In this document: positions 1-6,685 of the stretch, one piece after another
Layout: every line of letters begins with the position of its first letter
How positions within the stretch are numbered: the first letter of the stretch is position 1
Source: Bacteroidales bacterium UBA5621
GTDB lineage: Bacteria; Bacteroidota; Bacteroidia; Bacteroidales; VadinHA17
Direction: 5' to 3'
NCBI GenBank assembly: GCA_002424525.1
Contig: DIKJ01000257.1
Location: 1-9,839, forward strand
Length of the DNA stretch: 9,839 bases
Notes under the pieces: model-generated
What the model was told of the DNA's origin: nothing
Databases searched by the model: none
The model's input: the letters and a program-made list of their open reading frames with translations, nothing else
Program-made: the position numbers and the translations under genes

Positions 1-25
1 ACGCGGGACCCACAGCTTAGAAGGC
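1..25 (-). other. Attachment-site half: anticodon-loop to T-stem fragment of tRNA-Arg(UCU)
   Basis: Read on the minus strand, this stretch gives the anticodon loop CTTCTAA (anticodon TCT), the 3' strand of the anticodon stem, a GGGTC variable region and the 5' strand of the T-stem (CCGCG). Further 5' on the minus strand (positions 26-38) the sequence stops matching a tRNA: only about two anticodon-stem pairs form and no D-arm follows. Identity with a host tRNA therefore probably ends near position 25, as expected for the element-side edge of a tRNA-borne att core. Joined to the right end over the shared ACGCG it completes the T-arm. Confidence 0.75.
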
Positions 26-100
26 ATTTACCACCCCGTTTTATCGTTTTATACGTCTTGATTAATAACCCTGAGAATCAGGCATTTTGTTGATAAATAC

Positions 101-151
101 TTTGTATTCATTTGTATCGTTTTGTATTTAATTACTATATTTGTATGCAAA
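101..151. repeat. Phased TTTGTAT/TTTGCAT repeats: candidate integrase arm or excisionase sites
   Basis: TTTGTAT occurs at 101-107, 111-117, 121-127 and 140-146. The first three are spaced exactly 10 bp, so they lie on one face of the helix. The fourth abuts an inverted TTTGCAT copy (145-151), giving the near-palindrome TTTGTATGCAAA at 140-151. Two more TTTGCAT copies in inverted orientation lie at the other end of the element (9748-9765), so the sites flank the att core on both sides, as arm-type sites of tyrosine recombinases do. The repeats also cover the integrase promoter, so binding could repress it. Which protein binds is inference. Confidence 0.6.
111..143 (+). promoter_or_regulatory. 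Candidate Bacteroidota-type promoter of the integrase gene
   Basis: TATATTTG at 136-143 fits the -7 consensus TAnnTTTG of the Bacteroidota primary sigma factor. TTTG at 111-114 lies 21 bp upstream, in the range seen for the -33 box. Transcription would begin near position 150, leaving a leader of about 25-30 bases before the ATG at 177. Both boxes are also members of the TTTGTAT repeat set, so the resemblance could partly reflect the repeats. Confidence 0.5.
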
Positions 152-176
152 TGGTATGAATTAAATAGCCTGAATT

Positions 177-1454
177 ATGAAAAACAATCACCAAGATCTC
201 AGCGAAGTTAAGAAGATTCTGGAAAACTTCTCATTTGAGGACGTTACTGCAGCAATTTTCTTGGATGTAAGGAAATCTAAAGACAATGGCAACTATCCCG
301 TGAAGATTCGTGTCACTCACAATCGTAAACAGCACTACTATCCAAGCGTTGACATATCCTTAGATGATTGGAACACACTTTTAGAAGGCAAAAATCCACG
401 CGGCAAACTACTGGATAAAAAGAAACTCATGTATGCCAGCTTTAAGACGCTCACAGACATTATTAAGGATCTGGCTCCGGGTAAGCACTTCACCTTTGAA
501 GGATTTAATCTGAGGCTTTCAAGAGGTGCTGATGACAGTATCCTGACAGCGTTTGATAATAAGATAGCTTTCTTACATGATGAGGGACGGATCGGATCGA
601 AGGTCTGGTATTCGTGCGCGCTGAGCAGCATAAAGAATTATACTGATAAGGACGTGAAATATTCAGACGTTACTGTTGACTGGCTCAAAGGATACCAGAA
701 ACACATGGTGAAGGAAGGAAATAAGGATACTACCATCAGTATAAATATGAGAGCACTGAGGGCAGTGGTTAATGATGGTCTGAGAAGCGGGATTATTTCA
801 CCGGTTCAGTATCCGTTCGGTGAGGGTAAATTTCAGATACCTACAGGCGAGGGCAGGAAACTGGCTTTAACGACTTCGCAACTCATGGATGTATTTAATT
901 ATCCATTGTTACCTCAAGACGAAAAATGGAGAGATCTGTGGATCTTCTCATTCTATTGCTCCGGTGCTAACCTGAATGATATTTTAAGATTCAGATACGA
1001 AAACGTGAAAGGCAATGTCATTGAGTGGTACAGACAGAAAACCCTCAAACAGAGTACAAAAAAACGTCTTTTGAGAGCAATCATAACTCCTGAGATGCGA
1101 ATGATCATTGAAAAGTACGGCAATGAGCGCAAACCCTCAAATTATATCTTTCCTTACTTATCTGAGGGATTGACTCCGACCAGAGAGAGAGAGATCATTC
1201 ATCTGGTAATCCACAGTGTCAATAAGAAAATGAAGAAAATTGGCGATGCCCTGGGAATTGATAAGCTGACCAGTTACGCTGCCCGGCACAGCTTCGCGAG
1301 TATTTCCAGAAGGTCAGGGGTTGACCTCTTCAATATCAGTAAAAGCATGGGTCATGCGACCCTGAAAACAACTGAAATTTATCTGGACAGCTTATCTGAT
1401 GAAGATCTGGTCAACAATGCCGCAAAGCTTCCGCGAATGACCGTAAAAGCCTAA
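177..1454 (+). CDS. int: Tyrosine recombinase / integrase
   Basis: This 425-aa site-specific recombinase should integrate and excise the element at tRNA-Arg. A beta-rich arm-binding region (about residues 23-110) is followed by a helical core-binding SAM-like domain (about 115-215) and a catalytic domain (about 225-410). Visible catalytic elements are Lys288 (in RQKT), Arg370-His371 (in AARHSF), Gly392-His393 and the nucleophile Tyr402 (in TEIYLDS). The usual first arginine appears to be replaced near Asn265 (SGANLNDIL), and the usual His of HxxR is Tyr367. Such departures are common in Bacteroidota integrases (IntDOT lacks the first Arg), so the enzyme is probably active. The ATG at 177 follows a plausible promoter and the length is typical. 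The gene sits at the element edge beside att, as expected for an integrase. Confidence 0.95.
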   Translation: MKNNHQDLSEVKKILENFSFEDVTAAIFLDVRKSKDNGNYPVKIRVTHNRKQHYYPSVDISLDDWNTLLEGKNPRGKLLDKKKLMYASFKTLTDIIKDLAPGKHFTFEGFNLRLSRGADDSILTAFDNKIAFLHDEGRIGSKVWYSCALSSIKNYTDKDVKYSDVTVDWLKGYQKHMVKEGNKDTTISINMRALRAVVNDGLRSGIISPVQYPFGEGKFQIPTGEGRKLALTTSQLMDVFNYPLLPQDEKWRDLWIFSFYCSGANLNDILRFRYENVKGNVIEWYRQKTLKQSTKKRLLRAIITPEMRMIIEKYGNERKPSNYIFPYLSEGLTPTREREIIHLVIHSVNKKMKKIGDALGIDKLTSYAARHSFASISRRSGVDLFNISKSMGHATLKTTEIYLDSLSDEDLVNNAAKLPRMTVKA

Positions 1455-1458
1455 TGAC

Positions 1459-2040
1459 ATGGAAAAGCACACTGAACATATTAAATACGACAAGCTTAAT
1501 CCATTGCCTGACGTGCCTACCAGCATGACAGCCGAGGAGTTAAACATACATTGGTCAAGGTTCCTTGATAAGATCCCTGTCCGGGGAGGTAACAAATTAA
1601 GGGAGCTATATGATTCTGATTTAAAGTATATGACAGGCCGGAATATAGGTTATACAGAAGAATTGCATCTTCGAAACCTGAAACGCTACCTGACTGACAG
1701 ATCAAATCTACATGAACAGATCCGCGCCGAAGTGTTATTGAAATTCTTGGATGAACAGGCGAGAAATATCTCCAGGGGAAATGAGCTGAGCTTAAAGCAA
1801 AGGGCCCTGATTGCCGTACACTCAGGCGATAAAATGAAACCGGGCAACGTGAAAGCCAGTCAACATTTTTCGTTTTATTCCAAACGACATAACAGAGTCA
1901 GCCCTGAATCTACTCATCAAAAGACTATCAATAAAATCCATCTTTTTGAGAGTATAGTCCCTTATTTGTCGAATGAGAGGCAAAAGGTTGTTAATGAAGA
2001 AATTAACACTCTGAGATCAAGAATTAAAGAAGATTTTTAG
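1459..2040 (+). CDS. Hypothetical protein in the integrase transcript
   Basis: This is a 193-aa protein I do not recognise. It is rich in charged residues, with no signal peptide, membrane segment or cysteine motif. The C-terminal third (about residues 150-193) looks helical and charged. The ATG lies 4 bases after the integrase stop with no clear Shine-Dalgarno sequence, so translation is probably coupled to the integrase. Its position suggests a partner or regulator of recombination (a directionality factor or accessory DNA-binding protein), but no motif supports that. Base composition resembles the integrase and is more AT-rich than the genes from 2112 onward. Confidence 0.8.
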   Translation: MEKHTEHIKYDKLNPLPDVPTSMTAEELNIHWSRFLDKIPVRGGNKLRELYDSDLKYMTGRNIGYTEELHLRNLKRYLTDRSNLHEQIRAEVLLKFLDEQARNISRGNELSLKQRALIAVHSGDKMKPGNVKASQHFSFYSKRHNRVSPESTHQKTINKIHLFESIVPYLSNERQKVVNEEINTLRSRIKEDF

Positions 2041-2049
2041 AAATAGTAT

Positions 2050-2063
2050 CCGGTTTAAACCGG
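2050..2063. promoter_or_regulatory. Perfect 14-bp palindrome, candidate operator
   Basis: CCGGTTTAAACCGG is a perfect inverted repeat in the 71-base gap between the 193-aa gene and the HTH gene, 49 bases before that ATG. There is no T-run after it, so it is unlikely to be a terminator. Position and symmetry fit a dimeric regulator controlling the replication operon; the binder is unknown. Confidence 0.45.
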
Positions 2064-2078
2064 TTATGCCTCTCCCGC

Positions 2079-2111
2079 TGGTGGTAGCTTTCGAAAAAAA
2101 ATGCTACACCA
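2079..2111. promoter_or_regulatory. Imperfect inverted repeat just upstream of the HTH gene
   Basis: TGGTGGTAGC (2079-2088) and GCTACACCA (2103-2111) pair as a 9-bp stem with one bulged base, around an A-rich loop, ending one base before the ATG at 2112. In RNA this hairpin would sit directly on the start region; in DNA it could be an operator. TAGCTTTC at 2086-2093 is one mismatch from a TAnnTTTG -7 box but lacks a clear TTG partner. Confidence 0.35.
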
Positions 2112-2441
2112 ATGACAAATCCATTTGATGTAATTGACGCCCGGCTCACGAATATTGAGAATCTTCTTCTCGATATCAAACATGATCCGAAACCGCCAGA
2201 GCTCCCGGACCGTATGGACGTGGAGGATCTGTGCCGGGACTTTGGTTTCAGTAAAGCCTTCGTTTACCGGGAGACATCAACAGGCCTCAAACAGATGCCG
2301 TGCAAGCGATTTGGAAACCGTCTCGTGTTTTCCCGCAAGCAGATCCTGGCGTGGATGGCTGAGAGAACGATCTGCAAACAGGCCCCTTCTGAAACCGTAA
2401 AAAAGACCCTGCAGAAGTCTGCAGCAAAGAAGCTACGATGA
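2112..2441 (+). CDS. AlpA/excisionase-type helix-turn-helix DNA-binding protein
   Basis: This 109-aa protein has an N-terminal helical segment (residues 5-25, heptad-like, possible dimerisation) and a MerR-like winged HTH of the helix_turn_helix_17/excisionase type (about residues 33-85). Visible parts are MDVEDLCRDFGFSKAFVYRE (helix-turn-helix), the wing around KRFGNRLVFSRKQI, and a closing helix ILAWMAER. The C-terminal tail is lysine-rich. Family members act as recombination directionality factors or transcriptional activators of mobile elements; AlpA of P4-like satellites activates int. It begins the replication operon, and its stop overlaps the next ATG by 4 bases (ATGA). It is the only clear regulator-type protein in the window. 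Confidence 0.85.
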   Translation: MTNPFDVIDARLTNIENLLLDIKHDPKPPELPDRMDVEDLCRDFGFSKAFVYRETSTGLKQMPCKRFGNRLVFSRKQILAWMAERTICKQAPSETVKKTLQKSAAKKLR

Positions 2442-2896
2442 ACGGACTGAAGCAGCTTCGTGAGTTGGCACTTGAATATTCTCGCAAGCGTCATCCGAAT
2501 ATTCCAGAGTACGCACGGTCCTATCCGGTTTACAGCGATCGTACTGCGAACGGGCTGACGCGCTGTATTCTTGATTTTCTGAAGTTCAGCGGTCATCAGG
2601 GCGAGCGCGTCAACAGCACTGGCCGATATCTGGACAATTCGATAGTTGTCGAAAATGTGCTCGGTGATAAGAAGCGGATCGGATCCGGGCAGTGGATCCC
2701 GGGAGCTGGCGTGAAGGGAACCGCTGATATATCCGCCGTAATTTCCGGCAAGGCTGTAAAAGTTGAGGTCAAAATGAAGGACCGGCAGTCAGCGGATCAG
2801 AAGGCATACCAGGAAGCCGTTGAGCGTGCCGGCGGGTTATACTGGCTGGTCAGATCCTTTGATGATTTTTTGGAGCATTATAACCAACTGTCATGA
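2438..2896 (+). CDS. VRR-NUC-like PD-(D/E)xK nuclease
   Basis: This is a 152-aa protein. The C-terminal half carries a PD-(D/E)xK core of the VRR-NUC type: Asp97 (GTADIS), Glu110 and Lys112 (KVEVK), then QxxY around Gln121-Tyr124 and a hydrophobic strand (GGLYWLVRS). Standalone VRR-NUC proteins are common in phages and satellites beside primase-helicase genes. They are structure-specific endonucleases thought to act on replication or recombination intermediates. The ATG overlaps the HTH gene stop by 4 bases, and its own stop overlaps the primase-helicase start by 4, indicating a coupled replication operon. A role in origin or branched-DNA processing is inference. Confidence 0.85.
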   Translation: MNGLKQLRELALEYSRKRHPNIPEYARSYPVYSDRTANGLTRCILDFLKFSGHQGERVNSTGRYLDNSIVVENVLGDKKRIGSGQWIPGAGVKGTADISAVISGKAVKVEVKMKDRQSADQKAYQEAVERAGGLYWLVRSFDDFLEHYNQLS

Positions 2897-4959
2897 AAGA
2901 TTTTTCATTTTTTGCCGATGGGATCATGCAGACCAAGCCGACCAAGGCAACGCAGATAAAAGTGGTCGCCAAAGCAATATCGGGGGACACAAAGCTTAAA
3001 GCCAGGACCGAGGCCTTAAGAAGTGAGACAGACAAGAAAAAACGAGAATCATTAAAGTCAAAACTCCCCTACGTCACCTTTTCCGGGATATTTTCTTCGC
3101 GTAAAATTGAGGGCCTGCTCAATCATTCGGGCCTTATATGTGTCGACCTCGACCATATAGGTACCAACGGCGAAATAAAGCAGCTCCAGGAGAAGATCAA
3201 GGAAGTTATTGATCCTGTTCTCATGTTTGTTTCTCCCTCAGGCAATGGACTGAAGGCAGTGTTTGCCGTTGATATGACTGCAGGGTCACACCTGGAATAT
3301 TATTATGCGCTGGAGAGGTTCTTTAACCAGCAGTTGAACATTAAAATTGACCCTCAGTGCAAGGATGTATCCCGTGCCTGTTTTCTGGCTCACGACCCTG
3401 AAGCGCTCTACTCAGACACTTCATCGGAGTTAAACAGACAGTTTATTGAATCCTGGCCTCCACCGGCTCATTCACCCCGCAAGGACACGCAATCATTATA
3501 CGATAAATTGAAGGCCTGGACAGACAAGCAGGGAATCTTCTCTGAGGGGTCAAGAAACGCCTATATTATAAGGTTGGCCGGTGCGGCTCATAGGTTCGGT
3601 ATGGATAAGGCGGAGCTTCTCGCAAATCTCCAGGAATTTGCAGGTGGTGATTTTCCCTTTGAATCTGAGATCGTCAAGCCGGTTGAATCCATATACGGAA
3701 ACATCTCCTGGTTTGGCACTGCAAAGGTTGTTGAGGATTTGCCAGCTCAGCAACCGGTTAAAGCATCATCTCCAGAAACATCGTATGTCAGGGTTGGGGT
3801 CGATTTTTTTAAGGTGATCAGTACCAGAGACAGGTACGGAATTATCAGGAAAGAGTTAAAACACTGGAATAAAGAAACAATAATCCTCGACCACAGCAGG
3901 GATTTTTTGAAAACCATACCTAAGTATGATGGGTTTTGCATGGTCCCTGACAACACAAATTATCGCCCTGTGGTTGACGGCTGTTACAATTTATACTCCC
4001 CTGTCTCCCATGTACCGAAAGAAGGGTCCTGGCAATGGACTCAGTGGTTATTGGAGCACGCCTTTGGCTCTCAGATTGAACTCGGCATTCGATACATGCA
4101 GATCCTCTACCTGTACCCGGATCGTCAGACTGTGATTCTCGCCCTGGTATCGGCTGAGAAAGGCACGGGAAAAACCACAGTTTTGAACTGGTTCAACATG
4201 CTTTTCGGTGATAACATGGTACTCCTTTCATCAGCTGATTTTCTCGGCAACTTCAATTTCTACGCCCGCAAAAACATCATTGCCATTGAAGAAACCTTAT
4301 TCGAGAAAAAGCTTACAATGGAAAAACTGAAGGCTTTGGCAACTCAAAAGTACATCACCATCAATGAAAAATATGTCGCTCAGTACATGGTCCCGTTTTT
4401 CGGGAAGATCATTTTGACCAGCAACTATGAAGACAAGTTCGCATTGATCGACCAGAAAGAGATCCGGTTTTTTGTCAGAAAGCTTTCAACACCCACTCAC
4501 GTCAACCATGCCATTGAAAAAGAACTCCTGAAAGAGATCCCGGCCTTCCTTTATTACCTCAGATCCCTCCCACCACTTGACTGGGACAACGCGCCGAGCA
4601 GATCAGGCTTTACAACCAACGAACTAAAAAACGAATTCCTTTCCGCCGTTGTCAGAGAAAGCCGGCACGAAGTGAGCAAGGACCTTGAAATATTGATTAA
4701 AGAATATTTCGAGAACCACGAACGCCTGGAAGAATTCTACGCATCTGCAACAGACATCAAAACCAAGTTTTTCTCCTATGACAACCGGCAAGGCCTATCC
4801 TGGATCATCCGGGCATTTAAAGATGACTTCGCCATGGTCCCGGGAAGAAACCAACGATATTACCCCTTTGAAGACCAGCTCGCGGCAAGCAAGTCCGGCA
4901 CGCCGTACCTGTTCAAACGATCCGATTTTGTCAAAGTGTCAAACTTTGTCAAAGTGTGA
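2893..4959 (+). CDS. Primase-helicase replication protein (VirE-N/BT4734-like + SF3-type helicase)
   Basis: This 688-aa initiator should open the origin and prime replication. The N-terminal BT4734/VirE-N-like primase domain (about residues 10-170) shows the acidic pair Asp85/Asp87 (CVDLDH), the SPSGNGLK loop (114-121) and a DPQCKDVSRACFL block (153-165). A PriCT-like helical linker spans about 202-270. The helicase domain (about 375-545, DUF5906/SF3-like) has Walker A GTGKTT (424-429, Lys427), Walker B IIAIEE (462-467) and a sensor ILTSN with Asn511. A C-terminal region of about 90 residues follows. The last eleven residues form a short repeat (DFVKVSNFVKV) because the coding end overlaps the iterons of the adjacent origin. 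Its stop is the end of the operon that starts at 2112. All key residues are present and no frameshift is seen. Confidence 0.93.
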   Translation: MKDFSFFADGIMQTKPTKATQIKVVAKAISGDTKLKARTEALRSETDKKKRESLKSKLPYVTFSGIFSSRKIEGLLNHSGLICVDLDHIGTNGEIKQLQEKIKEVIDPVLMFVSPSGNGLKAVFAVDMTAGSHLEYYYALERFFNQQLNIKIDPQCKDVSRACFLAHDPEALYSDTSSELNRQFIESWPPPAHSPRKDTQSLYDKLKAWTDKQGIFSEGSRNAYIIRLAGAAHRFGMDKAELLANLQEFAGGDFPFESEIVKPVESIYGNISWFGTAKVVEDLPAQQPVKASSPETSYVRVGVDFFKVISTRDRYGIIRKELKHWNKETIILDHSRDFLKTIPKYDGFCMVPDNTNYRPVVDGCYNLYSPVSHVPKEGSWQWTQWLLEHAFGSQIELGIRYMQILYLYPDRQTVILALVSAEKGTGKTTVLNWFNMLFGDNMVLLSSADFLGNFNFYARKNIIAIEETLFEKKLTMEKLKALATQKYITINEKYVAQYMVPFFGKIILTSNYEDKFALIDQKEIRFFVRKLSTPTHVNHAIEKELLKEIPAFLYYLRSLPPLDWDNAPSRSGFTTNELKNEFLSAVVRESRHEVSKDLEILIKEYFENHERLEEFYASATDIKTKFFSYDNRQGLSWIIRAFKDDFAMVPGRNQRYYPFEDQLAASKSGTPYLFKRSDFVKVSNFVKV

Positions 4960-5179
4960 TTGACAGTGTAACTGATTAAAAATGAGAGAGTATGAGCAAA
5001 TGTCAAAGATGTCAACCAAATTTCGATATACTTCATGGGTGTATCATATCATATTACCATTACTGTATATACTATTTATATATAAAAAAGATTGACATGT
5101 TTGACACACCCTTAAAAGCACAGTAAATCAACAAGTTAAAGTGTCAAAGTATGTTTGACAAAAATACACATGTTTGACA
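4929..5179. other. Candidate replication origin: two iteron groups flanking an AT-rich region
   Basis: The heptamer TGTCAAA occurs on the plus strand at 4929, 4937, 4947, 5001 and 5142. Its inverse TTTGACA occurs at 5100, 5154 and 5173. Near copies lie at 4960 (TTGACA), 5010 (TGTCAAC) and 5092 (TTGACA). That is eleven sites in 251 bases, where chance predicts far fewer than one. The left group (4929-5016) is mostly direct and the right group (5092-5179) mostly inverted. Between them, about 5038-5090 is almost pure AT, a natural unwinding element. SaPI origins have the same plan: iterons either side of an AT-rich stretch next to the rep gene. The likely binder is the primase-helicase whose gene end it overlaps. 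From 5180 to 5309 I see nothing beyond AT-rich DNA and two overlapping mini-ORFs (5251-5313 and 5262-5330) that I do not call. Confidence 0.8.
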
Positions 5180-5309
5180 CTAAAAGCATAAAGCAGCGTA
5201 ATGCAGCGAATAAGGTAAATTTTTATTCACTTTTCAAATAAAAAGGGAAAATGTTCGAAAAATGGCAAAAAATAGAGGTGACTCAGGTGGATATATGCTT
5301 CCTGAGCTG

Positions 5310-5339
5310 TTGACGGAAGCTTATAAATGACTAAATTTG
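5310..5339 (+). promoter_or_regulatory. Candidate promoter of the terminase operon
   Basis: TTG at 5310-5312 is followed after 19 bases by TAAATTTG (5332-5339), an exact fit to the Bacteroidota -33/-7 pattern TTG-N19-TAnnTTTG. It is placed just after the origin and about 47 bases before the first downstream ATG (5386). All genes from 5386 to 8355 are adjacent or overlapping, so this single promoter could serve the whole packaging operon. A copy of the left-end repeat, ATACAAA (inverse of TTTGTAT), lies just downstream at 5372-5378. Confidence 0.55.
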
Positions 5340-5385
5340 AATACGATACGAGATACTAAATATTCACTTGCATACAAATTGCATT

Positions 5386-5544
5386 ATGAAGCCGATTATA
5401 AACACACAACACCTATTTAATGGCATGACTTATTTTGAGGTCGTGACCGAACTGCTGATTTCAAGGATCCTGACGGTTCGCCAGGGGATTGCATTGAGGA
5501 TTGAATTTAAAGCATTGATATTGAATAACATCACTAAAAATTGA
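5386..5544 (+). CDS. Small hypothetical protein (52 aa), first gene of the packaging operon
   Basis: The frame runs from ATG 5386 to TGA 5542-5544. The protein begins MKPIINTQHLFNGM and is rich in Ile, Leu and Val with regularly spaced polar residues. It reads as one or two amphipathic helices or strands rather than a membrane segment. No family is recognised. Support for its being a gene comes from the promoter about 50 bases upstream and the 5-base gap to the next ATG (5550), which suggests coupled translation. Other satellites carry small regulators or helper-interference proteins at this position; a function here cannot be read from the sequence. Confidence 0.5.
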   Translation: MKPIINTQHLFNGMTYFEVVTELLISRILTVRQGIALRIEFKALILNNITKN

Positions 5545-5549
5545 CAATC

Positions 5550-6077
5550 ATGGACAAAAGTAAGGTTGATCTAAATGAGGCCGCAAGGCTTCGCCGAATC
5601 TTGAAAGGCACTGAAAAGAAGCCTTCCGGCATGGATCGCAAGCTGGCAGAGATGCGGGAGCGGGCCGAAAAGAAGGCCCAGGAAGAGCAGGCAAAGGAGA
5701 AGGCAAGGAACGCGGCTGCAACGCCGGCACTGTCAAACAAGGCCCGTCTGGAGGCAATCAGAAGGGCACTGAAGATTAAAGGAGCTGAACAGGATCCCGG
5801 ATTAGAAAACCGGTCCTTCATGTTTAGCCTTTCCGGTAAATTCTACTTTGCCGCAGGCCGGGAGTTTAAGAAGATCACTGAGGCTGATGTAAGCCCGACA
5901 ATTACCGATAATCCCGCAGTGGAGCTGCATTCTATTTGCGTGCGTTCGGCAATGTGCCCGCTTCCTAAGGTCTTTACAGGACATAAATCGTCAGCAAAAA
6001 TGGTCCCCAGCATCCAGGCAGCACTTCATTACATTAACGAACTGACAGGGCTCGCCGTAAAACAGAACCAGTTATGA
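5550..6077 (+). CDS. Hypothetical protein with charged N-terminal coiled coil
   Basis: This is a 175-aa protein from the ATG at 5550. An in-frame TTG at 5541 overlaps the upstream stop and is less likely to be the start. Residues 1-80 are extremely charged (Lys, Arg, Glu, Ala) and look like a long helix or coiled coil. Residues 85-175 are a compact mixed domain (FMFSLSGKFYFAAGREFKKI and following), with two cysteines in VRSAMCPLP and SICV. No known family is recognised. A helical charged N-terminus upstream of terS recalls scaffold-like capsid-redirection proteins of other satellites, but this is only analogy. Its stop overlaps the next start by 4 bases (ATGA). Confidence 0.85.
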   Translation: MDKSKVDLNEAARLRRILKGTEKKPSGMDRKLAEMRERAEKKAQEEQAKEKARNAAATPALSNKARLEAIRRALKIKGAEQDPGLENRSFMFSLSGKFYFAAGREFKKITEADVSPTITDNPAVELHSICVRSAMCPLPKVFTGHKSSAKMVPSIQAALHYINELTGLAVKQNQL

Positions 6078-6685
6078 GTAAGACTGACACATATCCGATG
6101 GTCGTGTACCAGAACGCCGAGTTTAAGGTAAAGGCCAGGGCAGAGCTTGAGGCAGCGAAAGCCGCTTTACAGGCACTATTGGACACCTGGAACAACTCAG
6201 GCCTGCCAGCGATCACTACTTACGCCGAGCTGTTTAAGCTTTGTCACACTCCCCAGGCACTTTATGCTGCAGCTACCAAGTCAGATGCTGATAAGGCGGA
6301 TGAATATAAGAGTATGATCGCGGTTCCTTTGCCGAATGAGATCTATATCAAGGCCAGGGCGGCAAAGAATCAGGTCTACAACGGCAAGGTTGAACTCTGG
6401 AGTATTAAGGACGGGAAGGTGACATTTGATCAGGCTGCGGTGAATGCCTTCCTTAACTCAGCTGATCTGGTCGCACAGAATGAGCAGCAGGCTGACTTTA
6501 TCAGGTCATGTGTGGCATTTGCGCAAGCGAGTGACGTGCTTATTAACGTTTTAACAGGTTTGCCTTCAGCCAGGTTGCCGGTATGGCCTTTTGAGGTTAA
6601 AGAGCATTCGGCCTGGAGTCCGCAGTTGAACCGGGTAACCTTGCAGCCTGACCAGGTGAAAATGATACTAAGGTTCATGACATGA
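6074..6685 (+). CDS. Hypothetical protein of the packaging operon
   Basis: This is a 203-aa soluble protein without recognised family. An alanine- and lysine-rich helix (about residues 17-40, AEFKVKARAELEAAKAALQA) is followed by a mixed region (45-130) and a hydrophobic helical segment (about 150-165, ASDVLINVLTGL). It is overlapped by 4 bases at both ends (previous gene at 6074-6077, next gene at 6682-6685), so it is certainly part of a translated operon. Its place directly before the terminase genes suggests a role in packaging, capsid interaction or helper interference, without direct motif evidence. Confidence 0.85.
   Translation: MSKTDTYPMVVYQNAEFKVKARAELEAAKAALQALLDTWNNSGLPAITTYAELFKLCHTPQALYAAATKSDADKADEYKSMIAVPLPNEIYIKARAAKNQVYNGKVELWSIKDGKVTFDQAAVNAFLNSADLVAQNEQQADFIRSCVAFAQASDVLINVLTGLPSARLPVWPFEVKEHSAWSPQLNRVTLQPDQVKMILRFMT

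Noticed and set aside
70..82. Hairpin CCTGA-GAA-TCAGG upstream of the integrase
   Set aside because: Only 5 bp with a 3-base loop and followed by CATTTTGTT, not a real T-run; too weak to call a terminator.
5251..5330. Two overlapping mini-ORFs (20 aa from 5251, 22 aa from 5262) after the origin
   Set aside because: Very short, overlapping in different frames, and running into the candidate promoter at 5310-5339; the AAGGGAAA before 5251 is the only support.
5732..5738. Additional TGTCAAA inside the 175-aa gene
   Set aside because: It is isolated, about 550 bases from the cluster and in coding sequence; one copy is within chance expectation.
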